From positions 124,001-188,000 of the forward strand of contig VXRJ01000018.1 of assembly GCA_009838525.1 (NCBI GenBank): a DNA stretch of 64,000 nt. The letters run 5' to 3'. The notes under the pieces were generated by a model, which had not been told where the DNA came from, did no database searches, and saw nothing but the letters and a program-made list of their open reading frames with translations. Made by a program: the position numbers and the translations under genes. Positions 47,539 to 56,729 of the stretch are shown one piece after another. The stretch comes from Acidobacteriota bacterium (lineage in GTDB: Bacteria > Acidobacteriota > Vicinamibacteria > Vicinamibacterales > UBA8438). Positions within the stretch are counted from its first letter, which is position 1; the number at the start of each line of letters is the position of its first letter.

Positions 47539-48636
47539 ATGACGGATTCGACGGCAGACGAGATCTGGATGCTCCAGGCGCTGGATCTCGCCGAGCGGGG
47601 GCGCGGCCTGACCAGCCCGAACCCGATGGTCGGTGCGATTGTAGTCGGCGGCGACGGCGCCGTTGCCGGCGCCGGGTTTCACGAGCGCGCCGGCGACGAT
47701 CACGCGGAGGTGCGTGCCCTTGCCGCAGCCGGTGAGGCGGCGCGGGGGGCAACGCTCTACTGCACGCTGGAACCCTGCAGCCATCGCGGCCGCACGCCGC
47801 CCTGCGTCGACCGGATCGTCAAGGCGGGCGTGGCGCGGGTTGTCGTCGCGTTGCGCGACCCCAATCCACGCGTCGATGGGCGCGGTCTCGCGCACCTCCG
47901 TCGCGCTGGAATCCGGGTCGACGTCGGCGTTTGCTCGAAGGAAGCGGCAAGGCAGAATGGTGCGTTCCTCACCTGGATGTCGCAGGGACGGCCGTTTGTC
48001 ACCATGAAGGTGGCGATCAGCCGCGACGGTTGCATAGCCGCCCGCGAAGGACAGCGGACCTCCCTGACGTCCGACGATACGCGGAAGGTGGTGCATGCGC
48101 TTCGCGCGGAGGTGGACGCGATCGGCGTCGGATCGACCACCGTGCTGGTGGACGATCCCCTGCTTACGGCCCGGATCGCGCCGCGCAACCGGCCGTTGAC
48201 GCGCGTCGTGTTCGACCGGCGGCTGCGGACGCCGCCGTCCGCCAGTCTTCTCGGGACGCTCGGGGCGGGCCCGGTCGTCGTGTTGACGGCCGAGCAGGCG
48301 CTGGAGCAGCATCCGGATCGGGCCCAGCGTCTGGCTGACGCCGGAGCGGAAGTCGAGGTGGTGCCGGCCGGGCGGACGATGCGAGATGGACTCGTTCGGC
48401 TGGCACGGCGGGAGATCACGAGCCTGGTGCTGGAAGGGGGGCGCCGTCTGCATGAATCGGCATGGAGGGGCGGAATCGTCGACCACGTGCAGATCTTTGT
48501 TGCGCCGAAGACGCTGGGTCGGCGCGCGGTGCCGTGGCTGGATCGGCGCGAGTTGTTCGGCGCGCTCGAACAGCGCCGAATGCGCGCCTGCGGCCCGGAC
48601 CTGTTGATCGAGGGCCATGTTCACCGGACTGATTGA
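47539..48636 (+). CDS. ribD: Bifunctional riboflavin deaminase/reductase
   Basis: A 365-residue RibD. The N-terminal cytidine-deaminase-like domain (1-~145) has the zinc motif HAEVRAL and PCSHRGRTPPCVD. The C-terminal reductase (~150-365) has VTMKVAISRDGCIA, TSDDTRKVVHALRAEVDAIG, TVLVDDPLLTAR and LVLEGGRRLHESAW. It carries out two early steps from the GTP-derived pyrimidine. The ATG at 47539 follows a GAGGGG tract in a 4-nt gap after ftsY, so no room exists for an FMN riboswitch directly upstream. It overlaps ribE by 20 nt. Confidence 0.95.
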   Translation: MTDSTADEIWMLQALDLAERGRGLTSPNPMVGAIVVGGDGAVAGAGFHERAGDDHAEVRALAAAGEAARGATLYCTLEPCSHRGRTPPCVDRIVKAGVARVVVALRDPNPRVDGRGLAHLRRAGIRVDVGVCSKEAARQNGAFLTWMSQGRPFVTMKVAISRDGCIAAREGQRTSLTSDDTRKVVHALRAEVDAIGVGSTTVLVDDPLLTARIAPRNRPLTRVVFDRRLRTPPSASLLGTLGAGPVVVLTAEQALEQHPDRAQRLADAGAEVEVVPAGRTMRDGLVRLARREITSLVLEGGRRLHESAWRGGIVDHVQIFVAPKTLGRRAVPWLDRRELFGALEQRRMRACGPDLLIEGHVHRTD

Positions 48637-49282
48637 AGCCGTCGGCAGAATCGTCGATCTGCGCGAGATCACCGAGGGGCGCCGCGTCCGCATCGCCGCT
48701 GGTGGAACCACGACGGCCGACCCGGCCGGGCCCGCGTCGGCGCCGGCGCCTGCCATCGCATCGCTGGCCCCCGGTGACAGCATCGCGGTCAACGGGGTCT
48801 GCCTCACCGCGGTGACCGTCGGCCCCGGCGGCTTCGAAGCGGACGTCTCGCCGGAGACCCTGCGGGTCACTACATTGGGGGGGCTACGGACGGGGGCCGC
48901 GGTCAATCTCGAACGGCCGCTCCAGGCCGATGGCCGTCTCGGCGGCCACTTCGTTCAGGGCCACGTCGACGGCGTCGGGCGCATCGAGGCGATTGCCGAC
49001 GAGGCTGACTTCCGGCGAATCACCGTCTCGTTCCCCTCGGCGATTGCCGCTTCCATCGTTCCGAAGGGATCCATCGCGGTCGACGGCATCAGTCTGACCG
49101 TCGCCAGTCTCGACGCCGGGTCGTTCGACGTGCAGATCATCCCCTATACGTGGGAGCAAACGAACCTGCGGGCATCGTCCGCCGGAGACCCGGTCAATCT
49201 GGAGTGCGATATCATCGGGAAGTACGTCGCCCGCGCCGTCGAGGCGTACCGGCACGGGACCGGAGGCGGTGACAGCTCCTGA
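48617..49282 (+). CDS. ribE: Riboflavin synthase alpha subunit
   Basis: A 221-residue enzyme with two lumazine-binding repeats that dismutates two lumazines to riboflavin. It starts [15 protein letters not shown] with the conserved N-terminus, has [20 protein letters not shown] and the second repeat [14 protein letters not shown] and [14 protein letters not shown] low-complexity Ala/Pro insertion ([17 protein letters not shown]) lengthens the first barrel loop compared with homologues. It overlaps the ribD end and is followed by ribBA after 15 nt. Confidence 0.94.
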   Translation: MFTGLIEAVGRIVDLREITEGRRVRIAAGGTTTADPAGPASAPAPAIASLAPGDSIAVNGVCLTAVTVGPGGFEADVSPETLRVTTLGGLRTGAAVNLERPLQADGRLGGHFVQGHVDGVGRIEAIADEADFRRITVSFPSAIAASIVPKGSIAVDGISLTVASLDAGSFDVQIIPYTWEQTNLRASSAGDPVNLECDIIGKYVARAVEAYRHGTGGGDSS

Positions 49283-49297
49283 GCCGACGTATTCACG

Positions 49298-50575
49298 ATG
49301 CAAGAGGAGAACGGGAAGACCGCGAAGCGGCCTGCCGGCAACCGGCGGCGGCCGGCGCCGGCGCGCCGGCGGGGGCCGTTCGCGACAATTGAAGCGGCGG
49401 TAGCCGCGTTCCGCGACGGCCGGATCGTCATTGTCGTCGACGATGAGGATCGCGAGAACGAAGGCGATCTGACGATTGCCGCGGACAAGGTGACGCCCGA
49501 CGCGATCAACTTCATGGCGCGTTACGGCCGTGGGCTGATCTGCCTGTCGATGACCGGGGCTCGGCTTGACGAGCTGGAGATCCCGATGATCGTCAACGAA
49601 AACACTTCCCGCTTCGAGACGGCGTTCGCCGTGCCAATCGACGCCAAGGGGGTGACCACGACCGGGATTTCGGCGGCCGACCGCGCGGCCACGATTCGCG
49701 TCGCCATCGATCCCGAGACGAAGCCTTCCGATCTGGCGAAGCCGGGGCACGTCTCGCCCCTTCGCGCTCGCGACGGGGGTGTGCTGGTCCGGGCGGGGCA
49801 GACCGAGGCCGCGGTCGACCTCGCGCGCCTCGCGGGTCTTTACCCGGCCGGGGTCATCTGCGAAATCATGAACGAGGACGGGACGATGGCGCGCGTCCCG
49901 CAGTTGAGCCGTTTCGCCCGCCGCCATGACCTGCTCATGATCACGGTCGCCGACCTGATCAAGTACCGGCTGCGCCACGATCGGCTGGTCAAGCGGATCG
50001 CCTCGGCGCGGCTCCCAACCGACCACGGGCCGTTCAACGTCACGGCCTACGACAGCATCATCGATGGCCGGACGCACATCGCGCTGGTCCGGGGCGAGAT
50101 CGGCGATGGCGAGGAGGTGCTGGTCCGCGTCCATTCACAGTGCCTGACGGGCGATGTCTTCGCGTCGTCGCGCTGCGACTGCGGGAACCAGCTGGATCTT
50201 GCGATGCGGCGGATAGCCGACGAGGGACGAGGCGTGCTGCTCTATCTCAACCAGGAAGGGCGGGGGATCGGTCTGGCGAACAAGATCCGCGCCTACGAGC
50301 TGCAGGACCAGGGACTGGACACGGTCGAGGCCAACGAGCACCTGGGCTTCAAGGCGGACCAGAGAGACTACGGCATCGGCGCCCAGATCCTGGGTGACCT
50401 GGGGGTCCGTACGATGCGCTTGCTGACCAACAACCCGCGCAAGTTCGTTGGTCTCGAGGGCTACGGCCTTGCCGTCACCGAGTCGGTTCCCATCGAGGTG
50501 CCACCGACGGAATTCACCGAGCGGTACCTGCGCACGAAAAAGGAAAAGCTGGGGCACAGCCTGCGGTCGGTCTAA
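49298..50575 (+). CDS. ribBA: Bifunctional DHBP synthase / GTP cyclohydrolase II
   Basis: A 425-residue fusion of the two entry enzymes of riboflavin synthesis. A basic N-terminal tail ([20 protein letters not shown]) precedes the DHBP synthase domain, with [20 protein letters not shown] and [18 protein letters not shown]. The GTP cyclohydrolase II domain has the zinc cysteines in [19 protein letters not shown] and [16 protein letters not shown], ending near [17 protein letters not shown]. Both active sites look intact. The window thus encodes all of ribBA, D, E and H, split in two loci. Confidence 0.95.
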   Translation: MQEENGKTAKRPAGNRRRPAPARRRGPFATIEAAVAAFRDGRIVIVVDDEDRENEGDLTIAADKVTPDAINFMARYGRGLICLSMTGARLDELEIPMIVNENTSRFETAFAVPIDAKGVTTTGISAADRAATIRVAIDPETKPSDLAKPGHVSPLRARDGGVLVRAGQTEAAVDLARLAGLYPAGVICEIMNEDGTMARVPQLSRFARRHDLLMITVADLIKYRLRHDRLVKRIASARLPTDHGPFNVTAYDSIIDGRTHIALVRGEIGDGEEVLVRVHSQCLTGDVFASSRCDCGNQLDLAMRRIADEGRGVLLYLNQEGRGIGLANKIRAYELQDQGLDTVEANEHLGFKADQRDYGIGAQILGDLGVRTMRLLTNNPRKFVGLEGYGLAVTESVPIEVPPTEFTERYLRTKKEKLGHSLRSV

Positions 50576-50675
50576 CAGCTCCTGCGAGTGGCCCTCGTAT
50601 CGCGCGCGGGCGGTTCCGCTCCGTTGTCGGTCCGGCACCGCGCCACGTCTGCGGTGCTCACGCCCTGCCGGGCCG

Positions 50676-50704
50676 TTGACCGAGTGGTGCAAGGCCTCTA
50701 CACT
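50676..50704 (+). promoter_or_regulatory. ffh promoter
   Basis: TTGACC (50676-50681) and TACACT (50699-50704) are separated by exactly 17 bp, the best sigma-70-like promoter in the window. Transcription should begin near 50711, giving a ~58-nt leader to ffh. The rest of the 193-bp gap (50576-50768) shows no ORF or SRP RNA. Confidence 0.7.
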
Positions 50705-50737
50705 TAGTGGTTTTGTGTGGCCGTCCGTCGGCCCGCC

Positions 50738-50768
50738 AGGGGAGACCGGACGCTGGTCCGGCGATCTG
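50738..50768 (+). promoter_or_regulatory. Shine-Dalgarno separated from the ffh start by a hairpin
   Basis: AGGGGAG (50738-50744) is too far from the ATG at 50769 for normal use. Between them CCGGAC-gctg-GTCCGG (50746-50761) forms a perfect 6-bp stem with a 4-nt loop. Folding would leave about 8 unpaired nucleotides between Shine-Dalgarno and start, a normal spacing. Confidence 0.5.
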
Positions 50769-52103
50769 ATGTTCAACGCGCTGGGATCACGCTTCGAAGC
50801 AGTGTTCGGATCGCTGCGCCGTGAGGTGCGGCTGACGCCGGAGGCGGTGGAGCGCGCCCTGCGCGAAATCCGCCTTGCGCTGCTCGAGGCGGACGTCAAC
50901 TTCAAGGTGGTCCGCGCGTTCACCGATCGGGTGCGCGACCGGGCGATAGACCGCGCCGTGCTGGACAGCCTGACCCCGGCGCAGCAGGTCGTCGCGATCG
51001 TTCGCGACGAGCTTCTCGCGTTGTTCGGCGAGCCGCGTGCCGGTCTGACGGCTTCGAGCCGCCGGCCACAGGTCGTACTGCTGGTCGGTCTGCAGGGCTC
51101 CGGCAAGACGACCACGACCGCCAAGCTGGGACGCTGGCTGACGAAGGAGAAGCGTCATCCGCTGCTCGTGTCGACCGACGTTCGCCGTCCCGCGGCGATC
51201 GAACAGCTCGCGGTGCTGGCCGGACAGGCGGACCTGCGTGTTCATGCGGCGGAGGGCAGCAACGATCCCGTGGCGCGCGCGACCGGAGCGGTGAACGAAG
51301 CCAGGCGGCTCGGCTTCGACACGGTTCTGGTCGACACGGCCGGGCGCCTCCACATCGACGACACGTTGATGGACGAGCTCACCGCGATTCGCGATGCAGT
51401 GAGCCCTTCCGACATCCTGTTTGTCGCGGATGCCATGACCGGCCAGGACGCGGTGAAGAGCGCCGGCGAGTTTCATCACCGGATGGGCCTCAGCGGCATC
51501 GTTCTCAGCAAGATGGATGGCGACGCGCGGGGTGGGGCGGCGCTCTCGGTGGTGTCGGTCGTCAGCGTCCCCGTGGCGTTCGCCGCGACCGGCGAGACGC
51601 TCGACGATCTCGAACCCTTCCGTCCCGATCGCATGGTTTCGCGCCTCCTGGGAATGGGGGATGTTCTCAGCCTGGTGGAGAAGGCGGAACAGGCAATTGC
51701 GCAAGACGACGCGGCGGCAATGGCGGAGCGGGTCCGTCGCAACGAGTTCACGCTCGAGGATCTGCGCGAGCAGATCGGCATGGTGAGTCGGATGGGCCCG
51801 CTCGATCAGCTGCTCGGGATGATCCCGGGACTGGGCAACGTCGCGGCGGGGGTCGAGGTGGGCGATGGTGCGCTGACGCGTACCACGGCGATTATCAATT
51901 CGATGACTCCGGGCGAGCGGCGCAAACCGTCGGTGATGAATGGCAGCCGGCGGCTCCGGATCGCCCGGGGCAGCGGAACCAGCGTGCAGGAAGTGAACCA
52001 GCTCTTGCGGCAGTTCACGAAGATGCGGAAGATGATGAAGGCGGCGACGGCAGTGGGGCGGGGCAGGAAACGCCGCCCTCAACGGCCGGCGCTCCCGTGG
52101 TGA
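50769..52103 (+). CDS. ffh: Signal recognition particle protein Ffh
   Basis: A 444-residue SRP54 protein that binds signal sequences on nascent chains with the SRP RNA. The N domain starts [20 protein letters not shown]. The G domain has [48 protein letters not shown] and [15 protein letters not shown]. The M domain (~310-444) has [32 protein letters not shown] and the RNA-binding [16 protein letters not shown]. It heads the ffh-rpsP-khpA-rimM-trmD-rplS-rnhB run. The SRP RNA gene itself was not found. Confidence 0.96.
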   Translation: MFNALGSRFEAVFGSLRREVRLTPEAVERALREIRLALLEADVNFKVVRAFTDRVRDRAIDRAVLDSLTPAQQVVAIVRDELLALFGEPRAGLTASSRRPQVVLLVGLQGSGKTTTTAKLGRWLTKEKRHPLLVSTDVRRPAAIEQLAVLAGQADLRVHAAEGSNDPVARATGAVNEARRLGFDTVLVDTAGRLHIDDTLMDELTAIRDAVSPSDILFVADAMTGQDAVKSAGEFHHRMGLSGIVLSKMDGDARGGAALSVVSVVSVPVAFAATGETLDDLEPFRPDRMVSRLLGMGDVLSLVEKAEQAIAQDDAAAMAERVRRNEFTLEDLREQIGMVSRMGPLDQLLGMIPGLGNVAAGVEVGDGALTRTTAIINSMTPGERRKPSVMNGSRRLRIARGSGTSVQEVNQLLRQFTKMRKMMKAATAVGRGRKRRPQRPALPW

Positions 52104-52137
52104 CACGGGCGTCGGCCCGTCCTGGGGAGACACAGAG

Positions 52138-52383
52138 ATGCTGATGATTCGATTGCGGCGGCAGGGCGCGAAGGGCCGGCCGTTCTACCGGGTGGTGGTG
52201 ATCGACAAGCGGTCGGCCCGCGACGGCCGTGCGCTGGAGGTGGTAGGGCACTACGATCCCACGGCCGAGCCGGAGGTGCTTCGGGCCAACTTCGAGCGGA
52301 TCGAACACTGGGTCAGCAAGGGCGCCCAGTTGAGCGATTCGGTCCGGACGCTGCTGGCGCGGCATCCAGAGACCGCGTCATGA
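52138..52383 (+). CDS. rpsP: 30S ribosomal protein S16
   Basis: An 81-residue S16. It has [20 protein letters not shown] and [20 protein letters not shown]. Its size is normal. The start may be the ATG at 52138 or the in-frame ATG two codons later (52144). It overlaps khpA by 4 nt (ATGA), as is usual for this gene pair. Confidence 0.97.
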   Translation: MLMIRLRRQGAKGRPFYRVVVIDKRSARDGRALEVVGHYDPTAEPEVLRANFERIEHWVSKGAQLSDSVRTLLARHPETAS

Positions 52384-52622
52384 GCCGGGCACGCGCCGTC
52401 GTCGATGTTATCGCCCGACAGTTGGTCGATCATCCGGACGATGTGACCATCGATCTGTACGAGGAAGGCGACGAGGATGTGCTGGAGCTGACGGCGCATC
52501 CGAACGACCTGGGAAAGCTGATAGGCCGCCGCGGCCGGACTGCTTCCGCGATCCGGTCGATTGCCGGCCTGGCCGCGAGGATGGACGGTCGGCGGTCGAG
52601 CGTGGAGTTTTTGGACGACTGA
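52380..52622 (+). CDS. khpA: KH-domain RNA-binding protein KhpA
   Basis: An 80-residue single KH-domain protein with the RNA-binding GxxG loop in [15 protein letters not shown], preceded by [12 protein letters not shown]. KhpA proteins partner with KhpB/EloR to bind many RNAs and affect cell elongation in Gram-positives. It is encoded between rpsP and rimM, its conserved location. The ATG at 52380 overlaps the rpsP stop. Confidence 0.94.
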   Translation: MSRARAVVDVIARQLVDHPDDVTIDLYEEGDEDVLELTAHPNDLGKLIGRRGRTASAIRSIAGLAARMDGRRSSVEFLDD

Positions 52623-52638
52623 CGCGAGCGCACACGGG

Positions 52639-53172
52639 ATGGAGATCGCTGCCTGGGACGAGATGGCGCTTGTGGGTGTGGTCGCGCGAACGCATGGCCG
52701 TCATGGAGAGGTCGTGGTGAATCCCGTCACGGACTTTCCGGAAGAACGCTTCGCGCCGGGCGGGACGGTGTTCCTTGAGGGGATGCCCACGCCACGGCGG
52801 TTGCGGATACGCGACCGCTGGTTCCACGGCGACCGTCCCGTGCTGGCGTTCGAGGGGATTGGGACGTTGAGCGACGCGGAAGCGTTGCGAGGCGCCCAGT
52901 TGCGTATTCCCGAGGAAGCGTTGCGGCCGTTGCCGGAGGGCGCGTGGTACGAGCACGACCTCGTAGGTTGCACGGTGCGGACGGTCGGTGGAGACGAGCT
53001 GGGCGCGGTTGCCGCTCTGGAGGGTCCGAACGGCGCTCAACGTCTGATTGTCGCGGTCGACGGCGCGGAGATCGACGTGCCTCTGACGGAGGCGATCTGC
53101 GTCGGGGTCGATCCGGTGGCGGGAGTGATTGTGATCGATCCCCCCGAGGGTCTGCTCGAGGTGAACCGATGA
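52639..53172 (+). CDS. rimM: Ribosome maturation factor RimM
   Basis: A 177-residue 30S assembly factor that binds S19 and the 16S head region. The N-terminal domain begins MALVGVVARTHGRHGEVVVN. The C-terminal PRC-barrel starts near EGAWYEHDLVGCTVRTVGGD and ends with IDVPLTEAICVGVDPVAGVI. The ATG at 52639 is adopted; an internal ATG nine residues later is possible. It overlaps trmD by 4 nt. Confidence 0.94.
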   Translation: MEIAAWDEMALVGVVARTHGRHGEVVVNPVTDFPEERFAPGGTVFLEGMPTPRRLRIRDRWFHGDRPVLAFEGIGTLSDAEALRGAQLRIPEEALRPLPEGAWYEHDLVGCTVRTVGGDELGAVAALEGPNGAQRLIVAVDGAEIDVPLTEAICVGVDPVAGVIVIDPPEGLLEVNR

Positions 53173-53975
53173 CCTTCGACGTCGTGACCATCTTTCCCGA
53201 ACTGGTGGAACGAATGGTGTCGATCGGCGTCGTCGGACGCGGGCGGGAGACCGGTCTGCTGGATGTCGCCGTGCACGATCTCCGCGGGTTCACCGACGAC
53301 CGCCACCGCACGGTGGACGATGCGCCGTACGGTGGTGGTCCCGGAATGGTGTTGAAGCTGGCGCCGTTCATACGGGCGCTGGCGGCAATACGCGAGACGC
53401 GGGGCAATCCCGATGCGGTGATCCTGCTCTCCCCGCAGGGAGCCACCATGACTCATGAGACCGTCATGCGCCTCAGCCGGCTCGATCACGTGGCGTTGCT
53501 GTGCGGACGCTACGAAGGCGTGGATGAACGGGTCCGGACGTACGTCGCAACCGAGGAGCTGTCGATTGGCGACTATGTTCTGAGTGGCGGCGAGCTGCCG
53601 GCGGGCGTCGTGGTGGAGGCGGTGGCGCGGCAGGTGCCGGGCGTAGTAGGGAACACCGAGTCGGTCGGGAGCGACTCGTTCGCCCGCCGGATCCTGGATC
53701 ACCCTCACTACACGCGGCCCGCCAGCCTGACGGAGCTGGAAGCGGCCGGCGGGGTCCGCCTCGAAGGCGTGGCCGCCGGAGACGGCGCGGAATCGAACGG
53801 GGCGGCTGCCGGGGACGTGCCGGCCGTACTGGTGTCCGGAAACCACGCGGCGGTGCGCCGCTGGCGGAAGCGGGAGGCGGTCCGGCGAACCTTGGAGCGG
53901 CGGCCCGACCTGCTGGCGGATGCCGTTCTGGACGAAGAAGAGAAGGAGTTCCTCCGCGAGCTCCGGTCGCCCTGA
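53169..53975 (+). CDS. trmD: tRNA (guanine-37-N1)-methyltransferase
   Basis: A 268-residue SPOUT methyltransferase making m1G37, which prevents +1 frameshifting at proline and other codons. It has [34 protein letters not shown] and the trefoil-knot AdoMet site [16 protein letters not shown] and [14 protein letters not shown]. Then it has [10 protein letters not shown] and HPHYTRPA. A small Gly/Ala/Glu insertion ([18 protein letters not shown]) precedes [16 protein letters not shown], longer than in most homologues. It follows rimM in the canonical order. Confidence 0.95.
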   Translation: MTFDVVTIFPELVERMVSIGVVGRGRETGLLDVAVHDLRGFTDDRHRTVDDAPYGGGPGMVLKLAPFIRALAAIRETRGNPDAVILLSPQGATMTHETVMRLSRLDHVALLCGRYEGVDERVRTYVATEELSIGDYVLSGGELPAGVVVEAVARQVPGVVGNTESVGSDSFARRILDHPHYTRPASLTELEAAGGVRLEGVAAGDGAESNGAAAGDVPAVLVSGNHAAVRRWRKREAVRRTLERRPDLLADAVLDEEEKEFLRELRSP

Positions 53976-54018
53976 ACGGGTGGCCGCGGGCGGGTGGCAG
54001 GCAAACGGGAGCAGAAAG

Positions 54019-54363
54019 ATGAAAGCGATCGACGCCGTGGAGCAGCCGTACCTGACCGAGCGTCCCGACATTCAGTCGGGCGATACGGTTCGTGTTCATG
54101 TGAAGGTGCGAGAGGGCGAGAAGGAACGGATTCAGGTCTTCGAGGGGCTGGTCATCGCGCAGCACCATCACGGGGTGAGCTCGACCGTCACAGTCCGAAA
54201 GGTCTCGTTCGGCCAGGGCGTCGAGCGTATCTTCCCGCTGCACTCGCCGACCATCGACAAGATCGAGATCGTCCGTTCCGCCAGGGTGCGCCGCGCGAAG
54301 CTGTACTACCTGCGGAAACTGCGGGGCAAGGCGGCGCGCCTCCGCGAGCGGCGCCGCCGCTGA
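54019..54363 (+). CDS. rplS: 50S ribosomal protein L19
   Basis: A 114-residue L19. It has the conserved core [40 protein letters not shown] and [20 protein letters not shown], then the basic C-terminus [20 protein letters not shown]. The ATG at 54019 follows GGGAGCAGAAAG. It lies 43 nt after trmD in the standard order. Confidence 0.97.
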   Translation: MKAIDAVEQPYLTERPDIQSGDTVRVHVKVREGEKERIQVFEGLVIAQHHHGVSSTVTVRKVSFGQGVERIFPLHSPTIDKIEIVRSARVRRAKLYYLRKLRGKAARLRERRRR

Positions 54364-54367
54364 ACGC

Positions 54368-55018
54368 GTGCCGGCAGTGCGCACGCGCGCGCCAAGGCGC
54401 GCGGCGAGTCGGGCGGTCGAGAATTCCGTGCGACGGCGCGGCTACGCCCGTGTGGCCGGCGCCGACGAGGCGGGGCGCGGATCGCTTGCCGGGCCGGTTG
54501 TCGCTGCGGCGGTCATCCTCGATCCGGATCGCCGGCTTCCCGGGTTGCGTGATTCGAAGCTGCTGACCCCGGCCCAGCGCGAGCGCCTCTACGCGCTAAT
54601 CGTCACGCGAGCCACCTGGGCGGTAGCAGTGGCTCCGGTCGCCGATGTCGACCGCCTGAACGTCCATCGGGCGTCGCTCGACGCGATCCGCCGTGCCGTC
54701 GAAGCGCTGTCGCCGCCCGGCAACTACGCCATCGTGGACGGTTTCCGCGTTCCGGGTCTGGACTTGCCGCACGAAGCGATTCTGCGGGGCGACCGGCGCT
54801 GCGCCGCCATCGCCGCCGCCTCCATCGTCGCGAAAGTGACGCGCGACCGCGAGATGGTGCGCCTTCATACGCTGGACGGTCGGTACGGTTTCGATCAGCA
54901 CAAGGGATATGGCACGCGCCTCCATCTCGATGCCATCGCGCGCCACGGCTACTCCGACGCCCACCGGCGCACTTTTACGACGGCTGCTGGGCGCGCGACT
55001 TCCGCCGTCGTTTGCTAG
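54368..55018 (+). CDS. rnhB: Ribonuclease HII
   Basis: A 216-residue RNase HII that removes ribonucleotides from DNA. Catalytic residues sit in AGADEAGRGSLAGPVVAAAV (Asp-Glu), RDSKLL, then VDGFRVPG and the ASIVAKVTRDREMV region, with YGFDQHKGYGTRLHLDAI near the end. The GTG at 54368 gives a basic ~25-residue N-terminal tail; a shorter start is conceivable. It is 4 nt after rplS. Confidence 0.94.
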   Translation: MPAVRTRAPRRAASRAVENSVRRRGYARVAGADEAGRGSLAGPVVAAAVILDPDRRLPGLRDSKLLTPAQRERLYALIVTRATWAVAVAPVADVDRLNVHRASLDAIRRAVEALSPPGNYAIVDGFRVPGLDLPHEAILRGDRRCAAIAAASIVAKVTRDREMVRLHTLDGRYGFDQHKGYGTRLHLDAIARHGYSDAHRRTFTTAAGRATSAVVC

Positions 55019-55021
55019 GAT
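55013..55021 (+). promoter_or_regulatory. Extended -10 promoter close to thiE
   Basis: TGCTAGGAT (TGn plus TAGGAT) overlaps the rnhB stop and ends 12 nt before the thiE ATG. No Shine-Dalgarno lies between, implying a leader of about 5-6 nt. Confidence 0.45.
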
Positions 55022-55033
55022 CGCCGCCCCCTG

Positions 55034-55660
55034 ATGATCTGCCTCGTGACTGACCGTCGCGTCTTTGCCGGAGACGCGCCTGACGATGAGGCAGCGGTCG
55101 ACCGGTTACTGGCGGTCATCGAGGCTTGCGCGGGAGCAGGCGTCGACCTAGTGCAGATCCGTGAGACTGGCCTGACCGACCGCCGCCTTCTGGCGCTGGT
55201 CGAGGAGGCGCTCGCGCGGACGCGAGGCACGGGAGCGCGGGTCGTCGTCAACGACCGCGCCGACATCGCTCTCGCCGCCGGCGCGGCTGGCGTCCACCTG
55301 AAGGATGACGCACGCGACGCTGCACGCATCCGCGGCATGGGACCACTCGACTGGCTCGTCGGCCGCTCCGTCCACGACGTCGCTACGGCGCGCGCGGCGG
55401 CCTCGAGCGGCGTCGACTATCTGGTAGCGGGCACCGTGCACGCGTCGGAGTCGAAGCCGGGGCGCGAGCCGCTTGGCCTCGAGGGCCTGCGCGCGATAGT
55501 CGTCGCGGCGGCGCCCTGCCCCGTACTCGCGATCGGCGGCGTGAGCGCCGGGAACGTCCGGGCGGTGGCGAAGACCGGCGCCGCTGGCGTCGCGGGTATC
55601 CGACTCTTCCGGACCGACCGGTTGGGCGACACGATAGCCACGCTGCGCGGCGCGTTCTGA
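55034..55660 (+). CDS. thiE: Thiamine phosphate synthase (ThiE/TenI superfamily)
   Basis: A 208-residue TIM-barrel protein of the family that joins the pyrimidine and thiazole halves of thiamine. It shows GVDLVQIRETGLTDRRLLAL, VNDRADIALAAGAAGVHLKD, GRSVHDVATARAAA, YLVAGTVHASESKPG and VLAIGGVSAGNVRAV. The VHLKDD segment departs from the usual ThiE VHLGQ/PED pattern, so a TenI-like role (thiazole tautomerase) is possible. No other thi genes are in the window. It is convergent with the GHMP kinase, with a 10-nt gap. Confidence 0.82.
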   Translation: MICLVTDRRVFAGDAPDDEAAVDRLLAVIEACAGAGVDLVQIRETGLTDRRLLALVEEALARTRGTGARVVVNDRADIALAAGAAGVHLKDDARDAARIRGMGPLDWLVGRSVHDVATARAAASSGVDYLVAGTVHASESKPGREPLGLEGLRAIVVAAAPCPVLAIGGVSAGNVRAVAKTGAAGVAGIRLFRTDRLGDTIATLRGAF

Positions 55661-55670
55661 GGCATGGGAC

Positions 55671-56669
55671 CTACCGTGCCGTCAGCCGCAGCCCCTCGGT
55701 GTCGATGCCGCAGTCGAGAAGGCTCGCGCCCGCATCGTCCAGCGCACGCCTGACCGATGCGGTGGCGTCCGGCTCCGCCAGAAAGACAACACAGCCGCCG
55801 CCGCCGGCGCCGCACACCTTGCCGGCGTCGGCGCCGGCGTCGAATGCACGGCGGAAGAGCGTTTCGATCCACTCGGTGGTAACGCCCGGCGCGAGTTGCT
55901 TGCGCAACTCCCATTCGTGTCCGACGGAGCGGGCCAGCTCCGTCCAGTCCGCGCCTTCCATCGCTTCCCGGACGCGGGCGGCGGTGTCGCGAATCTCGTC
56001 GAACAGCCCCGCCAGGCTGGTGTCGCCATCAATTCGGCGCTTCGTCACCTCCCAGTTGTTGATGCCGGAGTCGCGCGATTGTCCGGTGTAGACGACTACC
56101 ATCCGTTCCTCGAGAGCCCGCGGCGGGACGCGGAGCGGCACCCGATGGACACCCGCCGGGCCGAACTCGATCGCGGAGACGCCGCCGTATAGAGCCGGCC
56201 GGTAGTCCTGTCCCCCGGTGGGCACGCCGATGACCTGCACCTCGATATCGCGCGCGAGGTCGAGCAGCGCCTCCGGTTCGATTCGTCGATCCCGCCATCG
56301 CGCCATGGCCGCACAGAGTGCGATGTTCATCGCCGAGGATCCGGCCAGACCGGCGCCGACCGGCGAGTCGGAACGGGTCTCGACGGCCACTCCGCTCGCC
56401 TTGAAAAAGCGGAGGACTCGCGCCGGCAGGCGGAGGGCGGGGTGGGTGTCGTCGAGGTCGGCGACGTCCGCCACCTCGGCGGTGGCGCCAGTGTCCCTGG
56501 CGGCAAGCCGCAGGCGGCCTCCGGCACAGGGGCTGACGGTGCAGGAGGCGCGCAGGGTTATTGCGGCGTTTACCGTCTGCACGCCGTCGTGCAGCAGGTA
56601 GAGTGGCCAGATATCGAGCGTTCCGCCCGCCAGGTCAATCCGGGTCGGGGCGGAAGCCTGAAGGCGCAC
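55671..56669 (-). CDS. GHMP-family sugar kinase
   Basis: A 332-residue kinase of the GHMP superfamily, close to heptose-7-phosphate/galactokinase-like enzymes. The N-terminal sugar-binding motif is APTRIDLAGGTLDIWPLYLL, the ATP loop is SPVGAGLAGSSAMNIALCAA and the C-terminal glycine-rich motif is GKVCGAGGGGCVVFLAEPD. The start is taken at GTG 56667-56669 (VRLQASAPTRID), because the minus-strand TATAAT ends 6 nt before it; a GTG at 56693 is open but lies upstream of that box. It is divergent from the nagZ muropeptide-recycling operon, so a recycled amino-sugar is one possible substrate, but this is unproven. Confidence 0.82.
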   Translation of the reverse strand: MRLQASAPTRIDLAGGTLDIWPLYLLHDGVQTVNAAITLRASCTVSPCAGGRLRLAARDTGATAEVADVADLDDTHPALRLPARVLRFFKASGVAVETRSDSPVGAGLAGSSAMNIALCAAMARWRDRRIEPEALLDLARDIEVQVIGVPTGGQDYRPALYGGVSAIEFGPAGVHRVPLRVPPRALEERMVVVYTGQSRDSGINNWEVTKRRIDGDTSLAGLFDEIRDTAARVREAMEGADWTELARSVGHEWELRKQLAPGVTTEWIETLFRRAFDAGADAGKVCGAGGGGCVVFLAEPDATASVRRALDDAGASLLDCGIDTEGLRLTAR

Positions 56670-56675
56670 GCCGGG

Positions 56676-56683
56676 ATTATAAT
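56676..56683. promoter_or_regulatory. Overlapping divergent -10 boxes (ATTATAAT)
   Basis: ATTATAAT contains TATAAT on the plus strand (56678-56683), toward nagZ, and TATAAT on the minus strand (56681-56676), ending 6 nt before the GHMP kinase GTG. RNA polymerase could initiate in only one direction at a time. Confidence 0.6.
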
Positions 56684-56729
56684 GAGGGACCACGCCGGCC
56701 CCGGCTCCACCGGGAGCCGCCCATCCCGG

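Noticed and set aside
47520-47545. FMN riboswitch before ribD
   Set aside because: Only 4 nt separate ftsY and ribD, and no RFN-type conserved segments were seen upstream of ribBA or ribH either.
50576-50768. Possible SRP (4.5S) RNA gene upstream of ffh
   Set aside because: I looked for the conserved GGAAG/GCAGCC-type apical loop and did not find it; the gap is better explained by a promoter and leader hairpin.
56682-56729. ATG at 56682 as the nagZ start
   Set aside because: That ATG is part of the TATAAT -10 box, so it would not be in the mRNA made from it; the ATG at 56730 fits the protein family.
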